Source: Paraburkholderia rhynchosiae
Lineage (GTDB): Bacteria; Pseudomonadota; Gammaproteobacteria; Burkholderiales; Burkholderiaceae
Length of the DNA stretch: 64,000 nt
Direction: 5' to 3'
NCBI RefSeq assembly: GCF_002879865.1
Contig: NZ_PNXY01000003.1
Coordinates: 1 to 64,000 of the forward strand
The notes beneath the pieces are model-generated. The model was not told the origin of the DNA. It saw only the letters and a list, made by a program, of their open reading frames with translations, and made no database searches. Positions 53,207-63,761 of this stretch are shown piece by piece; position 1 is the stretch's first letter, and each line of letters starts with the position of its first letter. Both the position numbers and the translations under genes were made by a program.

Positions 53207-54388
53207 ATGAACGCCTGGTTATCGTGGCGTCCCGATGAACGTATCGCGCAAGTCGTGCGCGGTGCCGTGCGTCGCGGGACGCAAATGAGTCATCACCTGT
53301 TCAGCATTGTCGGCGGCATCGCCGTCGTGCTGGCAATCGCGCTGTGGCTGATGCCGACGTGGCGGGGCGCCCTCGCGGCCAAGCTGATGCCGGTCCTTTC
53401 CGCCGCCGTGCAAGCCGGCCCCGCGCGCCTGCTGCAAGGCAACCCGCTGCCGGCTTTCGGACCGCCGGGCCGTACTTCCCCGGACGAAACGCTGTCCTCC
53501 AATTCGAACCGCACAGACGCTCAGAGCCGCGCGAACAACGGCGCGACCGTCAGCAATACTAGCTACGACGGCGCGTTCGATGGCACCGGCTCGACTGGCA
53601 TGGGCATCGCCGCGCTCAACGGTCTCGATCCGCGCACCATGCAAAGCGTTGCCGCGCTGGCCCGGCTGATCCCGGCGCAGCGCGTTACCGCCGACGCGCG
53701 CGACGATCGCGTGCTCGTTTCGTCGCGCGAGCAGAATCTGGTCGCGTCCTACCTGGCGCGCCGCTACCGCGTGGCGCAGGAGCCCGTCAGCGAACTCGTG
53801 AAAGCTGCTTTCGATACCGGCCGCGAAGTCGGTCTCGACCCGCTGCTGCTGCTGTCGGTGATGGCAATCGAATCCGGCTTTAACCCCTACGCCGAGAGCG
53901 GCGTGGGCGCCCAAGGGCTGATGCAGGTGATGTCCAAGGTGCATTCGGACAAGTTCCAGTATTTCGGCGGCGAGAGCGCGGCGCTCGAACCGGTCGCGAA
54001 CATCAAGGTGGGCGCGCTGGTTCTGAAGGATTGCATCGCGCGCGGCGGTTCGCTGCCGGGCGGCTTGCGCCTGTATGTCGGCTCGACGTCGCCGGACGAC
54101 GGCGGCTATGGCGCCAAGGTGATGGCCGAGCGTACCCGTCTGCGTGACGTGGCGCGTGGCCGCAAGGTGCCCATCAATGCACCGCAGGCCCCGGTTCTCA
54201 CCGCATCGAACAATGCGTCTTCTTCGGCTTCGGCGAATGGCAACAACGGCAAGCGTGTGCAGGTGACGCTCGAAGGAAGCCATCCGTTGAGCGCGGCGGG
54301 GCAGGGCAAGACGCCGGTTTCGGAACAGGACGATGCCAGCGCCAATACTCCCAAACACGCGGCGTCGGCCTCGGAACTGGGCGCCTGA
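53207..54388 (+). CDS. Lytic transglycosylase, SLT domain, membrane anchored
   Basis: A 393-residue murein hydrolase. The N-terminal cytoplasmic part is followed by a membrane helix (about 28-48, HHLFSIVGGIAVVLAIALWL), a Ser/Asn-rich linker (about 85-130) and an SLT domain (about 205-310). The catalytic Glu is in LLSVMAIESGFNPYAESGVGAQGLMQVM. The C-terminal tail is low-complexity. It cleaves peptidoglycan to 1,6-anhydro products in the periplasm. GGGAG lies six bases before the ATG. The upstream promoter-terminator unit may set its expression. Confidence 0.85.
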   Translation: MNAWLSWRPDERIAQVVRGAVRRGTQMSHHLFSIVGGIAVVLAIALWLMPTWRGALAAKLMPVLSAAVQAGPARLLQGNPLPAFGPPGRTSPDETLSSNSNRTDAQSRANNGATVSNTSYDGAFDGTGSTGMGIAALNGLDPRTMQSVAALARLIPAQRVTADARDDRVLVSSREQNLVASYLARRYRVAQEPVSELVKAAFDTGREVGLDPLLLLSVMAIESGFNPYAESGVGAQGLMQVMSKVHSDKFQYFGGESAALEPVANIKVGALVLKDCIARGGSLPGGLRLYVGSTSPDDGGYGAKVMAERTRLRDVARGRKVPINAPQAPVLTASNNASSSASANGNNGKRVQVTLEGSHPLSAAGQGKTPVSEQDDASANTPKHAASASELGA

Positions 54389-54442
54389 AGCGCTTCCTGC
54401 CCGACGTAATGCTGATGACTTGACGCGACAGCGGACGGCAAC

Positions 54443-54475
54443 AAAAAAGGACACCTGGCGGGTGTCCTTTTTTGC
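54443..54475. terminator. Bidirectional terminator
   Basis: A symmetrical stem of GGACACC/GGTGTCC extended by A-run and T-run pairs lies at the convergent junction of the transglycosylase and aminotransferase genes. Confidence 0.85.
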
Positions 54476-54555
54476 GGCTGGTGCCGTATGTTAATGCAGC
54501 GGCCGAGAGGTCGGTGGGCGGAGGCGCCTGGCGGATGGCCCGCGCCTCGTGCACT

Positions 54556-55752
54556 TCACTGCCCGCTGAAAAGCCTGGCCAGGCGTTCGACCGCTTCTTC
54601 GAGCTTCGGATAGGCGGTCGCGTACGACAGCCGGATGTATTGCTTCGGCGCGTGAGTGCCGAAGTCCATGCCCGGTACGAGCACGACGCCCGCGTCATGC
54701 AACATCGCTTTCGTGAGAGCCGCGCTGTCGCCGGCAGCCGGATGGGCGACGGTGCGGCAGTCGGCATAGACGTAGAACGCGCCGTCTGGCGTGACGGGCA
54801 CCGTAAAGCCCAACGATTCCAACGCCGGCGCGATGAAGTCCCGGCGACGCTTAAATTCAAGGCGACGTGCTTCGTACGTGGCGATTGTTTCCGGTTCGAA
54901 GCAGGCGAGCGCGGCATGTTGCGCGAGCGCCGACGCGCAGATGAACAGGTTCTGCGCCAGTTTCTCGAATGCGCCGACCATGCCGGGCGGCACCACGAGC
55001 CAGCCGAGCCGCCAACCGGTCATGTTGAAGTACTTCGAGAAACTGTTGACGGTGATCACGTCCTCGCCGTACGAGAGCGCCGACACGGGCTTCGCGTCGT
55101 AGCTCAAGCCCTGGTAGATTTCGTCGACGATCGTGAAGCCGCCACGCGCCCGCACCGCGTTGACAATGCGCTCGAGTTCCGCCGGCTCGATCGACGTGCC
55201 GGTCGGGTTGGACGGCGACGCGAGCAGCACGCCACGGGTGCGCTCGTTCCAGAGCCGTTCGACGTCCGCGGCGGTCAACTGGAAGCGTTCTGCGGGGCCG
55301 CTTGGGACCATAACCGGCCTGCCCTCGGCGGCGATGACGAAATGGCGGTTGCACGGATAGCACGGGTCGGGCATCAACACTTCGTCGTCGCGATCGACCA
55401 ATGCCGCGCAGGCGAGCAGCAACGCCGCCGACGCGCCCGCGGTCACGACGATTCGCGCCGGATCCACCTTGACGCCGTACACATCCGCGTAATGCGCCGA
55501 AATCGCTTCGCGCAGTGCGTGCAGGCCGAGCGCGCTGGTGTATTGCGTGACGCCGCGTCGCAGCGCATTCCCGGCTGCCTCGATGACCGGTTCCGGCGCG
55601 GTGAAGTCGGGCTCGCCGATCCCCATGTGAATGATGTCGCGTCCGTCGCGCTCGAGGAGCGCGGCCTCCTTGGCCAGTTCCATCACGTAGAAAGGCTGGA
55701 TGGAGTCGACGCGCGCGGCGAGCCGCATAAGAGGTTCGGTCACGGAGTTCAT
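54556..55752 (-). CDS. Class I/II PLP aminotransferase
   Basis: A 398-residue aspartate/alanine-type aminotransferase. MGIGEPDFTAPEPV at the N-terminus, TAGASAALLLACAAL (phosphate loop), the LASPSNPTGTSI block and the Schiff-base Lys in VNSFSKYFNMTGWRLGW are all present. The conserved carboxylate-binding Arg is in QYIRLSYAT. It resembles the alanine/aspartate aminotransferase AspC/AlaA group; the substrate is open. It follows nusB with about 130 bases between. Confidence 0.85.
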   Translation of the reverse strand: MNSVTEPLMRLAARVDSIQPFYVMELAKEAALLERDGRDIIHMGIGEPDFTAPEPVIEAAGNALRRGVTQYTSALGLHALREAISAHYADVYGVKVDPARIVVTAGASAALLLACAALVDRDDEVLMPDPCYPCNRHFVIAAEGRPVMVPSGPAERFQLTAADVERLWNERTRGVLLASPSNPTGTSIEPAELERIVNAVRARGGFTIVDEIYQGLSYDAKPVSALSYGEDVITVNSFSKYFNMTGWRLGWLVVPPGMVGAFEKLAQNLFICASALAQHAALACFEPETIATYEARRLEFKRRRDFIAPALESLGFTVPVTPDGAFYVYADCRTVAHPAAGDSAALTKAMLHDAGVVLVPGMDFGTHAPKQYIRLSYATAYPKLEEAVERLARLFSGQ

Positions 55753-55882
55753 ACGGTCATCAAATCCAGTTCAGAAGCAGGACGGCGCCTTGCGCGTTGA
55801 TTCATGCGCAGAGCGGCGTCCTTAAAAGCGGTGCATCCTGTTGCGGCCAGCGTTGCACGTGCGCCTCGCAAGCGCTCGAGGC

Positions 55883-56317
55883 TTAGCGCTTGCGAGCCGC
55901 TTCCGTTTCAGCGACGCGCAGTTTTGCCGCCAGCTTGTCCAGCACGCCGTTCACATACTTGTAGCCGTCGGCGCCGCCGAAAGTCTTGGCGAGTTCGACC
56001 GCTTCGTTGATCACCACGCGATACGGAATATCGACGTGATTCTTCAGTTCAAACGCGGCGACCAGCAGCACCGCGCGTTCGACCGGCGAAAGCTGCTCGA
56101 TCGGGCGGTCGAGGCACGGTGCGATATCGGCGGACAGCGCCTCCGAATCGCGGATCACGCCGTGCAGAATCGCGTCCAGATGCTCGAGGTCCGCTTTGTC
56201 AAAGCCTTGGGCGCCGCGCAGTTGTGCGTCGATCTCACTACCGGGCGAACCCGACAGCAGCCACTGATAAAGCCCCTGCGTGGCCAGTTCGCGGGAGCGT
56301 CGGCGTGCGCTCTTCAT
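55883..56317 (-). CDS. nusB: Transcription antitermination factor NusB
   Basis: A 144-residue helical protein that binds boxA RNA with NusE/S10 to prevent premature termination in rRNA operons. It has [34 protein letters not shown] and [30 protein letters not shown], all typical. The start overlaps the ribH stop by 4 bases (ATGA), the classical ribH-nusB coupling. Confidence 0.93.
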   Translation of the reverse strand: MKSARRRSRELATQGLYQWLLSGSPGSEIDAQLRGAQGFDKADLEHLDAILHGVIRDSEALSADIAPCLDRPIEQLSPVERAVLLVAAFELKNHVDIPYRVVINEAVELAKTFGGADGYKYVNGVLDKLAAKLRVAETEAARKR

Positions 56318-56817
56318 GCCTGTTCCTCTTCTTCATCTTCTTCTTCGTCGCCGCCGAGCTGTTCGAGCGCTACGGCGAGGTTCGCCATTTCGACCGCAAC
56401 GCGCGCCGCGTCACGACCCTTTTCGGTCATGCGCGCCACAGCTTGCTCGTCGTTCTCAGTGGTCAGCACGGCGTTCGCAACGGGGATACCGAAGTCGAGG
56501 CCGATCCGCGTGATGCCCGCGCCGCTTTCGTTCGAGACCAGCTCGAAGTGGTATGTCTCGCCGCGAATTACCGCGCCGAGTGCGATCAGCGCGTCGAACT
56601 GCGCGCTTTCGGCGAGCTTCTGAAGCGCCAGCGGGATTTCCAGCGCGCCAGGGACGGTGACGAGCAGCACGTCTTCGCCCGTCACGCCGAGGCGTTCGAG
56701 TTCTTCGATGCACGAGTCCGCGAGGCCGTTGCAGACGGGCTCGTTAAAACGCGCCTGAACGATGCCGATGCGCAGTCCGTCGCCGTCGAGGTTCGGTTGG
56801 TATTGTCCGATTTCCAT
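56314..56817 (-). CDS. ribH: 6,7-Dimethyl-8-ribityllumazine synthase
   Basis: A 167-residue lumazine synthase, the penultimate step of riboflavin synthesis. [41 protein letters not shown], and [24 protein letters not shown] (catalytic His) are present. An acidic tail ([11 protein letters not shown]) is added at the C-terminus. It forms 60-mers or smaller rings in the family. It sits between ribBA and nusB. Confidence 0.93.
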   Translation of the reverse strand: MEIGQYQPNLDGDGLRIGIVQARFNEPVCNGLADSCIEELERLGVTGEDVLLVTVPGALEIPLALQKLAESAQFDALIALGAVIRGETYHFELVSNESGAGITRIGLDFGIPVANAVLTTENDEQAVARMTEKGRDAARVAVEMANLAVALEQLGGDEEEDEEEEQA

Positions 56818-56866
56818 GTGAATTCCGTAGTGTTTTGAGTGAGCGCGAGGCGCGTGAATGGTCGGA

Positions 56867-58003
56867 TCAGCCTTGTTGCGGAGCCTGCGCGGCGCTGCCC
56901 GGCATGGGTATGAAGCCCGTGACTTCGAGACCGTAGCCCGACATGCTGCCAAGTTTGCGCGGGTTCGACAGCACCTGCATTTTGCCGACGCCGAGCTCCC
57001 GCAGAATCTGCGCGCCAATGCCGTAGGTCTTGAAGTCGACGGGCCGGCGCTTGAGCGCTTCCGCTCTTTCCTTCGAGTCGAACGCCTTGAAAACGTCGAT
57101 CAGATGCTCTTTGGAGTCGCCGCAATTGAGCAGCACGACCACGCCGAGTTCGCGTGACGCGATCTCTTTGATGGCTGCGTCGAGCGTCCATGAATGAGTG
57201 GATTCGCCGACTTCGAGCAAATCCAGCACCGACAGCGGCTCGTGCACGCGCACGGGCGTGTCCTGGTCAGGGCTCGGCGTACCGCGCACCAAGGCGATGT
57301 GCGGCTGACCGCTCGGCTGGTCCAGGTACATGACCGCGCGGAACGCGCCGTGCGCCGTCTGCATGGTGCGCTCGCAAATGCGCTCGACGATCGATTCCGT
57401 GCGGCTGCGATAGTGGATCAGGTCCGCGATCGTGCCGATCTTCAGGCCGTGCTCTTTTGCGAACTCCATCAGGTCGGGCAGGCGCGCCATGGTGCCGTCG
57501 TCGTTGATGACTTCGCAGATGACCGCGGCCGGCGTGAGTCCTGCCAGCGCGGTGAAGTCGCAGCCGGCTTCCGTGTGGCCGGCGCGCACCAGCACGCCGC
57601 CCGGCTGCGCCATGATCGGAAACACGTGGCCCGGCTGCACGATGTGCTCGGCCTTCGCGTCGGGCGCGACCGCCGCGGCGATCGTGCGGGCGCGGTCGGC
57701 GGCCGAAATGCCGGTGGTCACGCCCTCCGCCGCTTCAATGCTGACGGTGAACGCGGTTCCATACTGGGTGCCGTTGCGGTACGTCATGAGCGGCAGGTTG
57801 AGCAGCTTGCAGCGCTCCTGCGTCAGCGTGAGGCAAACCAGGCCGCGGCCATAGCGGGCCATAAAATTGATCGCTTCCGGCGTAACGAATTCGGCGGCGA
57901 TCACGAGGTCGCCCTCGTTTTCGCGGTCTTCTTCGTCGACGAGAATCACCATCCGGCCGGCTTTGAGTTCGGCGATGATCTCTGGAGTGGAGGCGAGCGT
58001 CAT
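56867..58003 (-). CDS. ribBA: 3,4-Dihydroxy-2-butanone 4-phosphate synthase with degenerate GTP cyclohydrolase II domain
   Basis: A 378-residue two-domain protein. The N-terminal RibB part (about 1-205) has [27 protein letters not shown], and [22 protein letters not shown], so it should make dihydroxybutanone phosphate from ribulose 5-phosphate. The C-terminal RibA-like part has lost the zinc Cys cluster: [15 protein letters not shown] stands where active enzymes have RVHSECLTGD and CDC. The QEGRGIGL block is replaced by [10 protein letters not shown]. It is therefore probably inactive as GTP cyclohydrolase II, and a separate ribA is expected elsewhere. Confidence 0.9.
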   Translation of the reverse strand: MTLASTPEIIAELKAGRMVILVDEEDRENEGDLVIAAEFVTPEAINFMARYGRGLVCLTLTQERCKLLNLPLMTYRNGTQYGTAFTVSIEAAEGVTTGISAADRARTIAAAVAPDAKAEHIVQPGHVFPIMAQPGGVLVRAGHTEAGCDFTALAGLTPAAVICEVINDDGTMARLPDLMEFAKEHGLKIGTIADLIHYRSRTESIVERICERTMQTAHGAFRAVMYLDQPSGQPHIALVRGTPSPDQDTPVRVHEPLSVLDLLEVGESTHSWTLDAAIKEIASRELGVVVLLNCGDSKEHLIDVFKAFDSKERAEALKRRPVDFKTYGIGAQILRELGVGKMQVLSNPRKLGSMSGYGLEVTGFIPMPGSAAQAPQQG

Positions 58004-58210
58004 GTTGGCGAGATTTTCGGGAAAGCGCGTATTTTACGCCACGCGCGGTCCCAAGTCGCCTCTGCCGGATGGCATAGGCCGTTTGGCCGACTGGCGATGA
58101 GCCGTCCGCCGTTGCTATGCTCGGGAAAACGATAGACGCATGAACCGGCTGAAGGCGGCAAGGCGCCGCCGCCAGCCCATGGGTGGCCGGCCAGCGCCCG
58201 TTGTTGGCTG

Positions 58211-58825
58211 TTACTTCGGCGCGTTCAGCATGCGCTCGACGTATCGCGCAATGAGATCAATTTCCAGGTTTACCGGCGTGCCTTCACGCAGATGCTTGAG
58301 CGCGGTCACTTCGACCGTGTGTGGAATCAGATTGATCGAGAACTCGCAGCCGTCGTCACGATCTTTAACCGAGTTGACGGTCAGACTCACGCCGTTGACA
58401 GTGATAGAACCTTTGTACGCCAGATAGCGGCCGATCTCGCGCGGCGCCAGCACGCGCAGTTCGTGCGATTCGCCGACCGGCGCGAAATGGCTGACCGTGC
58501 CTAAGCCGTCCACGTGACCGGAGACGATATGGCCGCCCAGCCGGTCGTGCGCGCGCAGAGCCTTCTCCAGGTTGACTTCGCCCACTTCGCCGAGACCCGC
58601 CGTACAGTTCAGGCTTTCGCGTGATACGTCGACTTCGAACGAATGGTCGGTCTTCGCGACCACGGTCATGCAGGCGCCCTGAATGGTAATGCTGTCGCCG
58701 AGTTCGACGTCGGCGAGATCGAGGCCGCCGGCTTCTACGTTCAGGCGCACGCCCGCGTCGCCGTTCGTGCCGAGAGGCTTGACTGACTCGATGCGGCCCA
58801 CAGCCGCTACGATTCCTGTGAACAT
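58211..58825 (-). CDS. ribE: Riboflavin synthase alpha chain
   Basis: A 204-residue enzyme that dismutates two ribityllumazines to riboflavin. It has the two internal repeats: MFTGIVAAVGRIES with SITIQGACMTVV, and LGGHIVSGHVDGLG with SITVNGVSLTVN. The length is normal. It lies 21 bases after ribD and precedes ribBA. I saw no FMN riboswitch upstream of the rib genes. Confidence 0.93.
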   Translation of the reverse strand: MFTGIVAAVGRIESVKPLGTNGDAGVRLNVEAGGLDLADVELGDSITIQGACMTVVAKTDHSFEVDVSRESLNCTAGLGEVGEVNLEKALRAHDRLGGHIVSGHVDGLGTVSHFAPVGESHELRVLAPREIGRYLAYKGSITVNGVSLTVNSVKDRDDGCEFSINLIPHTVEVTALKHLREGTPVNLEIDLIARYVERMLNAPK

Positions 58826-58846
58826 CGTGCTAATCCTTGATCAAAG

Positions 58847-59998
58847 CTAAACGGGTTGGGCCGTGGCATCTGTGCCGCCTGCTGCAGTGCCGGCCGGCAG
58901 CAGGCGCGCGAGAATCCGCAAATCTTCGCCGATCCGTTCGACGTTGTGAAAAGTCAGTTTGACGCAGCCATCCAGAGTTTCGGGCGCGCCCAGATTGAAC
59001 ATGCTCATCGAGTCGATGCCGAGCAGGCTAGGCGCGACATAAACGAGCAGTTCGTCCGCACAGCCTTCGCGCAGCAGCGAGCCGTTCAGCTTGTAGCCGG
59101 CCTCGACATGCAGTTCGTTCACCTGGCGCTCGCCGAGCACTTTCAGCATCGCCGGAAGATCCACCTTGCCGGCCGCGTTCGGCAGTTGCACGATCTCGGC
59201 GCCGCGTTCGCGCAGCGCCTGTGCACGGTCGCTATGCCGTTGCTCGAGATTGCCGCAGAAAATCAGTGTGGGCGCGCCGGCCAGGATCTGCGCCTGCGGT
59301 GACACCTCAAGCTGGCTGTCGATCAGCACGCGTTGTGGCTGGCGCGGCGTGTCGACGGCGCGCACTGTCATGCGCGGATCGTCTTCCCTGACGGTGCCGA
59401 TGCCCGTCAGAATCGCCGACGCGCGGGCGCGCCAGGCATGGCCGTCGGCGCGCGCGGCCTCGCCGGTGATCCACTGGCTGATACCCGAGGGCAAGCCAGT
59501 GCGGCCGTCGAGGGAGGCCGCCACTTTCATGCGCACCCACGGCCGGCCGCGCGTCATGCGCGACACGAAGCCGATGTTCAGCTCGTGCGCTTCGTTAGCG
59601 AGCAGGCCGCAGCGCACTTCGATGCCGGCGTCGCGCAGCACCGCGAGACCGCGTCCGGACACTTGCGGATTCGGGTCTTCCATTGCAGCGACCACGCGCG
59701 CGACTTGTGCTTCGATCAGCGCGTTCGAGCACGGCGGTGTGCGGCCGAAGTGGCTGCACGGTTCGAGCGTCACGTAAGCGGTGGCCCCGCGCAGATCATG
59801 CCCACGCGAGCGAGCGTCTTTCATCGCGCGGATTTCGGCATGGTCCTGACCGGCCGGTTGCGTAAAGCCTTCACCGATCACTTCGCCGTTTTTGACGAGT
59901 ACGCAACCCACGCGCGGATTCGGGTCGGTCGTGTACATGCCGCGCTTGGCCAGTGCAAGCGCGCGTTCCATATGGACGAAGTCGGTTTGCGAAAACAT
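58847..59998 (-). CDS. ribD: Bifunctional riboflavin deaminase/reductase RibD
   Basis: A 383-residue bifunctional enzyme. The N-terminal deaminase (about 1-145) has the zinc motif GQDHAEIRAMKDA and TLEPCSHFGRTPPCSNALI. The C-terminal NADPH reductase (about 150-370) has PWVRMKVAASLDGRTGLPSG and VNELHVEAGYKLNGSLL. It turns the first pyrimidine intermediate into the ribitylamino-uracil phosphate. It is the first gene of the riboflavin operon (ribD-ribE-ribBA-ribH-nusB). Confidence 0.93.
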   Translation of the reverse strand: MFSQTDFVHMERALALAKRGMYTTDPNPRVGCVLVKNGEVIGEGFTQPAGQDHAEIRAMKDARSRGHDLRGATAYVTLEPCSHFGRTPPCSNALIEAQVARVVAAMEDPNPQVSGRGLAVLRDAGIEVRCGLLANEAHELNIGFVSRMTRGRPWVRMKVAASLDGRTGLPSGISQWITGEAARADGHAWRARASAILTGIGTVREDDPRMTVRAVDTPRQPQRVLIDSQLEVSPQAQILAGAPTLIFCGNLEQRHSDRAQALRERGAEIVQLPNAAGKVDLPAMLKVLGERQVNELHVEAGYKLNGSLLREGCADELLVYVAPSLLGIDSMSMFNLGAPETLDGCVKLTFHNVERIGEDLRILARLLPAGTAAGGTDATAQPV

Positions 59999-60070
59999 CG
60001 GTGTCCGGTCGGGTGCGGTGGCTGGGCGGTTGCGGGTTTCGGTTAGCGCGTTCGTTCCGTGTCGCCGGCG

Positions 60071-61354
60071 TCAGGCCGCAAGCGACGCGAATGCGCCACG
60101 GGCGGCGTCGATCGTCGCGTCGACGATGGCGTCGTCGTGAGCAATCGAAACGAAGCCCGCCTCGTATGCCGACGGCGCGAAGTAGACGCCCGCGTCGAGC
60201 ATCTGGTGAAAAAACGCGTTAAAGCGCGGCACCTCGCTTTTCGTGACTTCGGCAAAGCTCGTCGGAATCGACTCGGTGAAGTACAGGCCGAACATGCCGC
60301 CGAGCGAATCGGCCGCGAACGGCACATTAGCTTCGCGAGCGACAAGAGCGAGCCCTTGGACGAGACGTTTGGTGCGCGCGGCGAGCGTGTCGTAGAAGCC
60401 CGGCGCCTGGATCAGTTGCAGCGTTTTCAGTCCTGCGGCAACCGCGATCGGATTACCGGAGAGCGTGCCCGCCTGGTACACGCCGCCAAGCGGCGCCAGG
60501 TGAGCCATGATGTCGCGCCGTCCGCCAAAAGCCGCCGCCGGCATGCCGCCGCCGATCACCTTGCCGAGGCAGGTCAGATCCGGCGTGATGCCGTAGACCT
60601 CCTGCGCGCCGCCTAGCGCGACGCGGAAGCCGCACATCACTTCGTCGAAGATCAGCACGGAGCCGTATTCGGTGCACAGGCGCCGCAATGCTTGCAGGAA
60701 GTCCGGCGTGGCGCGCACGAGGTTCATGTTGCCTGCGACCGGCTCGACGATCACCGACGCGATTTCGTTGCCGAACGCTTTGAACGCTTCTTCGAGTGCC
60801 GCGACGTTGTTGTATTCCAGAACCGTGGTGTGCCTGGCGATGTCGACCGGCACGCCCGCCGACGTCGGATTGCCGAAAGTCAGCAAGCCAGAGCCGGCTT
60901 TCACCAGCAGGCTGTCTGCGTGGCCGTGATAGCAGCCTTCAAATTTGACGATGCGGCTGCGGTTCGTGAAGCCACGGGCGAGACGCAGCGCGCTCATGGT
61001 CGCTTCAGTGCCGCTCGATACCATGCGCACCTGTTCGATGGACGGCACCAGCTTGCAGATTTCCTCGGCGATTTCGATTTCCGACTCGGTCGGTGCGCCG
61101 AACGAGAAACCGTTGGCCAGCACGCGCTGCACCGCTTCGAGCACTTCCGGGTGCACGTGGCCGAGGATCATGGGTCCCCAGGAGCCGATGTAGTCGATAT
61201 AGCGCTGGCCGTCGGCGTCCCAGAAGTAGGGGCCTTGCGCGCGTTCAATGAAACGCGGCGTGCCGCCGACCGAACGGAACGCACGGACCGGCGAATTAAC
61301 GCCGCCTGGAATGGTGCGTTGCGCGCGATCGAAAAGGGTCTGGTTTTTGGACAT
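60071..61354 (-). CDS. hemL: Glutamate-1-semialdehyde 2,1-aminomutase
   Basis: A 427-residue PLP enzyme that makes 5-aminolevulinate for heme. [20 protein letters not shown] at the N-terminus, [32 protein letters not shown] and the PLP Lys in [18 protein letters not shown] are diagnostic. ATG 61354 gives the family N-terminus [12 protein letters not shown]. It lies upstream of ribD on the same strand, about 70 bases apart. Confidence 0.95.
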   Translation of the reverse strand: MSKNQTLFDRAQRTIPGGVNSPVRAFRSVGGTPRFIERAQGPYFWDADGQRYIDYIGSWGPMILGHVHPEVLEAVQRVLANGFSFGAPTESEIEIAEEICKLVPSIEQVRMVSSGTEATMSALRLARGFTNRSRIVKFEGCYHGHADSLLVKAGSGLLTFGNPTSAGVPVDIARHTTVLEYNNVAALEEAFKAFGNEIASVIVEPVAGNMNLVRATPDFLQALRRLCTEYGSVLIFDEVMCGFRVALGGAQEVYGITPDLTCLGKVIGGGMPAAAFGGRRDIMAHLAPLGGVYQAGTLSGNPIAVAAGLKTLQLIQAPGFYDTLAARTKRLVQGLALVAREANVPFAADSLGGMFGLYFTESIPTSFAEVTKSEVPRFNAFFHQMLDAGVYFAPSAYEAGFVSIAHDDAIVDATIDAARGAFASLAA

Positions 61355-61491
61355 GGCGATGACTGGAATGGGGTTGCGCAGCGGCGCGAGTCGCCTGCGG
61401 ACGGTTCGCGCGGCGCCGGGGTAGGTGAGGGAAATTGTACCGGAGTCGGTGAGACCAGGTCTTGCGCACGGGCCGGACCTCCAACGCATTG

Positions 61492-62058
61492 TCAGCGCGG
61501 TGGCGGGCGCTTCCTGGCGGAGGTCTTTGCCGGCGGGCTGTTTATGAGTGTTGCCGCCGCATGCGCCGTCGCTTTGCTCGAGCGCGCCGGTCCCGCCGGC
61601 GCGTCGAGTTCGGGTGGCTTGCGTTTGCCCGTGAGTTCGGCCCAGCGCTTTTCAAGCGCGCCTTCCGCAATCGGCTTGATCACCGTGCCGGAACTCTGCG
61701 CATCCCAGGTCTGCACCGAGAATGGATGCATGCGCAACATGTCCCGCGGAATCACCACGGCGTCATGAGCGTCGACGAGCCAGTCGTAGACGAAGTCGAT
61801 GCACAGGCGGTAGCCTCGCTTCGTGGCCGGATCGGGGACTTCGTAGGGCGCGCGAGTCACATAGCCTGAGCCGAAAATGCCTTTTGGTTCCATGGCGACG
61901 CGATGCAGGAATACGCGATCGCCGGGCAGGATGCCGCGTGCGAATCCGCAGCCCCAGACATCGGCTACCGCGACGCCCGCCGCAATGCGTTTGGCCACGT
62001 CGGGCAGTTCGGGCCACGGCCATTTCTTGGGGCTCCAGATCAGCAGGAAGGCAGTCAT
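61492..62058 (-). CDS. EVE/PUA-like domain protein
   Basis: A 188-residue protein. [53 protein letters not shown] and [15 protein letters not shown] follow the pattern of EVE-like modified-base-binding domains that precede HNH nucleases in McrA-like proteins. Here no HNH motif is present: the C-terminus is a Lys/Ala/Pro-rich tail (about 145-188). It may read modified DNA or RNA bases; this is inference. ATG 62058 is chosen. Confidence 0.65.
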   Translation of the reverse strand: MTAFLLIWSPKKWPWPELPDVAKRIAAGVAVADVWGCGFARGILPGDRVFLHRVAMEPKGIFGSGYVTRAPYEVPDPATKRGYRLCIDFVYDWLVDAHDAVVIPRDMLRMHPFSVQTWDAQSSGTVIKPIAEGALEKRWAELTGKRKPPELDAPAGPARSSKATAHAAATLINSPPAKTSARKRPPPR

Positions 62059-62311
62059 CGCAGCGTTGCACACAAATAATGGAGAAGCGCGCCGCGGATA
62101 TGTCCGCGTCACGCCGAATCGTTCACGCGGCAGCTTAACCGATCGCCGGCGCGCTGGCCGCAAGTCTTGAGCGGTCGCACGCGCCTGCCGCTGCCGCGTT
62201 TGTCGAGCGCGGCAAACGCGTTAACCGTCGCGTACAATCGATGCGGTCATTTGACCTTTTTCGTGTCACCGTGCGCCGCTTCGTGAACCCGCGCGCTTCA
62301 CCTGGATTCCC

Positions 62312-63532
62312 ATGTCTCATGTCACCGGACGCCGGCCAGATGGCCGGCTGATTCTGTTGCTCGGTGCGCTTGCCGCATGCGGGCCGATTTCCATCGACAT
62401 GTATCTGCCGAGCTTGCCGACCATCGCGCAGGCATTCGGGATCGGCACAGGCGCGGCTCAAACGACGCTCACCAGCTTCATGTTCGGCTTTTCGATCGGC
62501 ATGCTGGTCTATGGGCCCCTCTCGGACACCTATGGCCGCCGGCCGGTGCTGCTTGGCGGCATCATCATGTATGCGCTGGCGAGCATTGCGTGCACGCTGT
62601 CGTTTTCAATTGGAGCGCTGGTCACGTTCCGCTTCGTGCAGGCGCTCGGCGCGGGCGCGGCCTCGGTGCTCGCCCGCGCCATTGCGCGCGACGCGCATGG
62701 GCCGACCGATGCTGCACGCGTACTGTCGATGCTCGCCATCGTCACGTCGATCGGGCCATTACTTGCGCCGCTGATCGGTGGACAGTTGCTGCTGCTCGGC
62801 GGCTGGCGCGTCGTATTCATCGCGCTGACGCTGTTCGGCACCGTGTGCGCGATAACCGCGTTTCTCAAGGTGCCGGAAACCTGGCCGCGCGAGAAGCGTG
62901 CGCACTCGGCGCTGCTGAAATCGTTCGCCGCCTACGGTCGATTGCTGCGCGACCCGGTGGCGTGGGGGCATATGCTGTGCGGCGGTATGGCGTTCGCGTC
63001 GATGTTCGCATACATCACGGCGACGCCGTTCGTCTACATCGAGCATTTTCATGTGTCGGCGCAGCACTATGGCTTTCTGTTCGCGCTGAATATCGTCGGC
63101 ATCATGTTCGGCAACTTCATGAACACGCGGCTCGTCGGCCAACTCGGGTCCTTGCCGATCATTTCTTTCGCGGCGAGCGTGAGCTGCATTGCTTCGCTGT
63201 TCGTCTGCGTCGTTTCCCTGACCGGTTGGGGCGGCTTGTGGTCGATCGTATTCGGTTTGTTCTTCGTCGTCGGCGTGGTGGGTTTGCTGTCCGCCAATTG
63301 CACGACCGATCTGATGCATCGCTATCCGATGAATGCGGGAGCGGCGGCCGCCCTGTTCGGCGCGATGCAGCTGGCGCTCGGCGCGTTGTCGAGCCTCGCG
63401 GTCGGACTGTGGCAGGACGGCTCGCCGAAGGGCATGGGCATTGTGGTGGGCGTGGCGGGATCGCTGTGCTACGTCGGCCGGATTCTGGTCGTCAGATGGC
63501 ATGGAATGAAGGCGCCTGTCGCCGCTGTTTAG
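62312..63532 (+). CDS. Bcr/CflA-family MFS drug exporter
   Basis: A 406-residue 12-helix transporter. LLLGALAACGPISIDMYLPSLP at the N-terminus and the motif A variant GPLSDTYGRRPVLLGG, with FVQALGAGAASVLARAIARD (motif C region), mark the Bcr/CflA (bicyclomycin/chloramphenicol, sulfonamide) exporter family. The substrate is unknown. The region around 62220-62290 should hold the promoter. Confidence 0.85.
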   Translation: MSHVTGRRPDGRLILLLGALAACGPISIDMYLPSLPTIAQAFGIGTGAAQTTLTSFMFGFSIGMLVYGPLSDTYGRRPVLLGGIIMYALASIACTLSFSIGALVTFRFVQALGAGAASVLARAIARDAHGPTDAARVLSMLAIVTSIGPLLAPLIGGQLLLLGGWRVVFIALTLFGTVCAITAFLKVPETWPREKRAHSALLKSFAAYGRLLRDPVAWGHMLCGGMAFASMFAYITATPFVYIEHFHVSAQHYGFLFALNIVGIMFGNFMNTRLVGQLGSLPIISFAASVSCIASLFVCVVSLTGWGGLWSIVFGLFFVVGVVGLLSANCTTDLMHRYPMNAGAAAALFGAMQLALGALSSLAVGLWQDGSPKGMGIVVGVAGSLCYVGRILVVRWHGMKAPVAAV

Positions 63533-63761
63533 AACGGCGCAATGAAGACCGCGATGAACAAGACCTAATAAAGACACGCAATGAAGAAGACGCCATAAAG
63601 ACAGCGCGATGAGCCCGATGCCAGCTAGCCCGTCCGGCCCCTTTGCGCACCCACGGTGCACGAGGCGCTTCTAGCGGAAAACACCAGGTGTTGCGCGCAC
63701 GCGACCTTGCATTTGGATTTGCATTGCTATGATGGGATCACTGTTCCTCGGAGCGGCAATC

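Noticed and set aside
59999..60070. FMN riboswitch before the riboflavin operon
   Set aside because: I looked for the conserved RFN core upstream of ribD, ribE and ribBA and did not find it.
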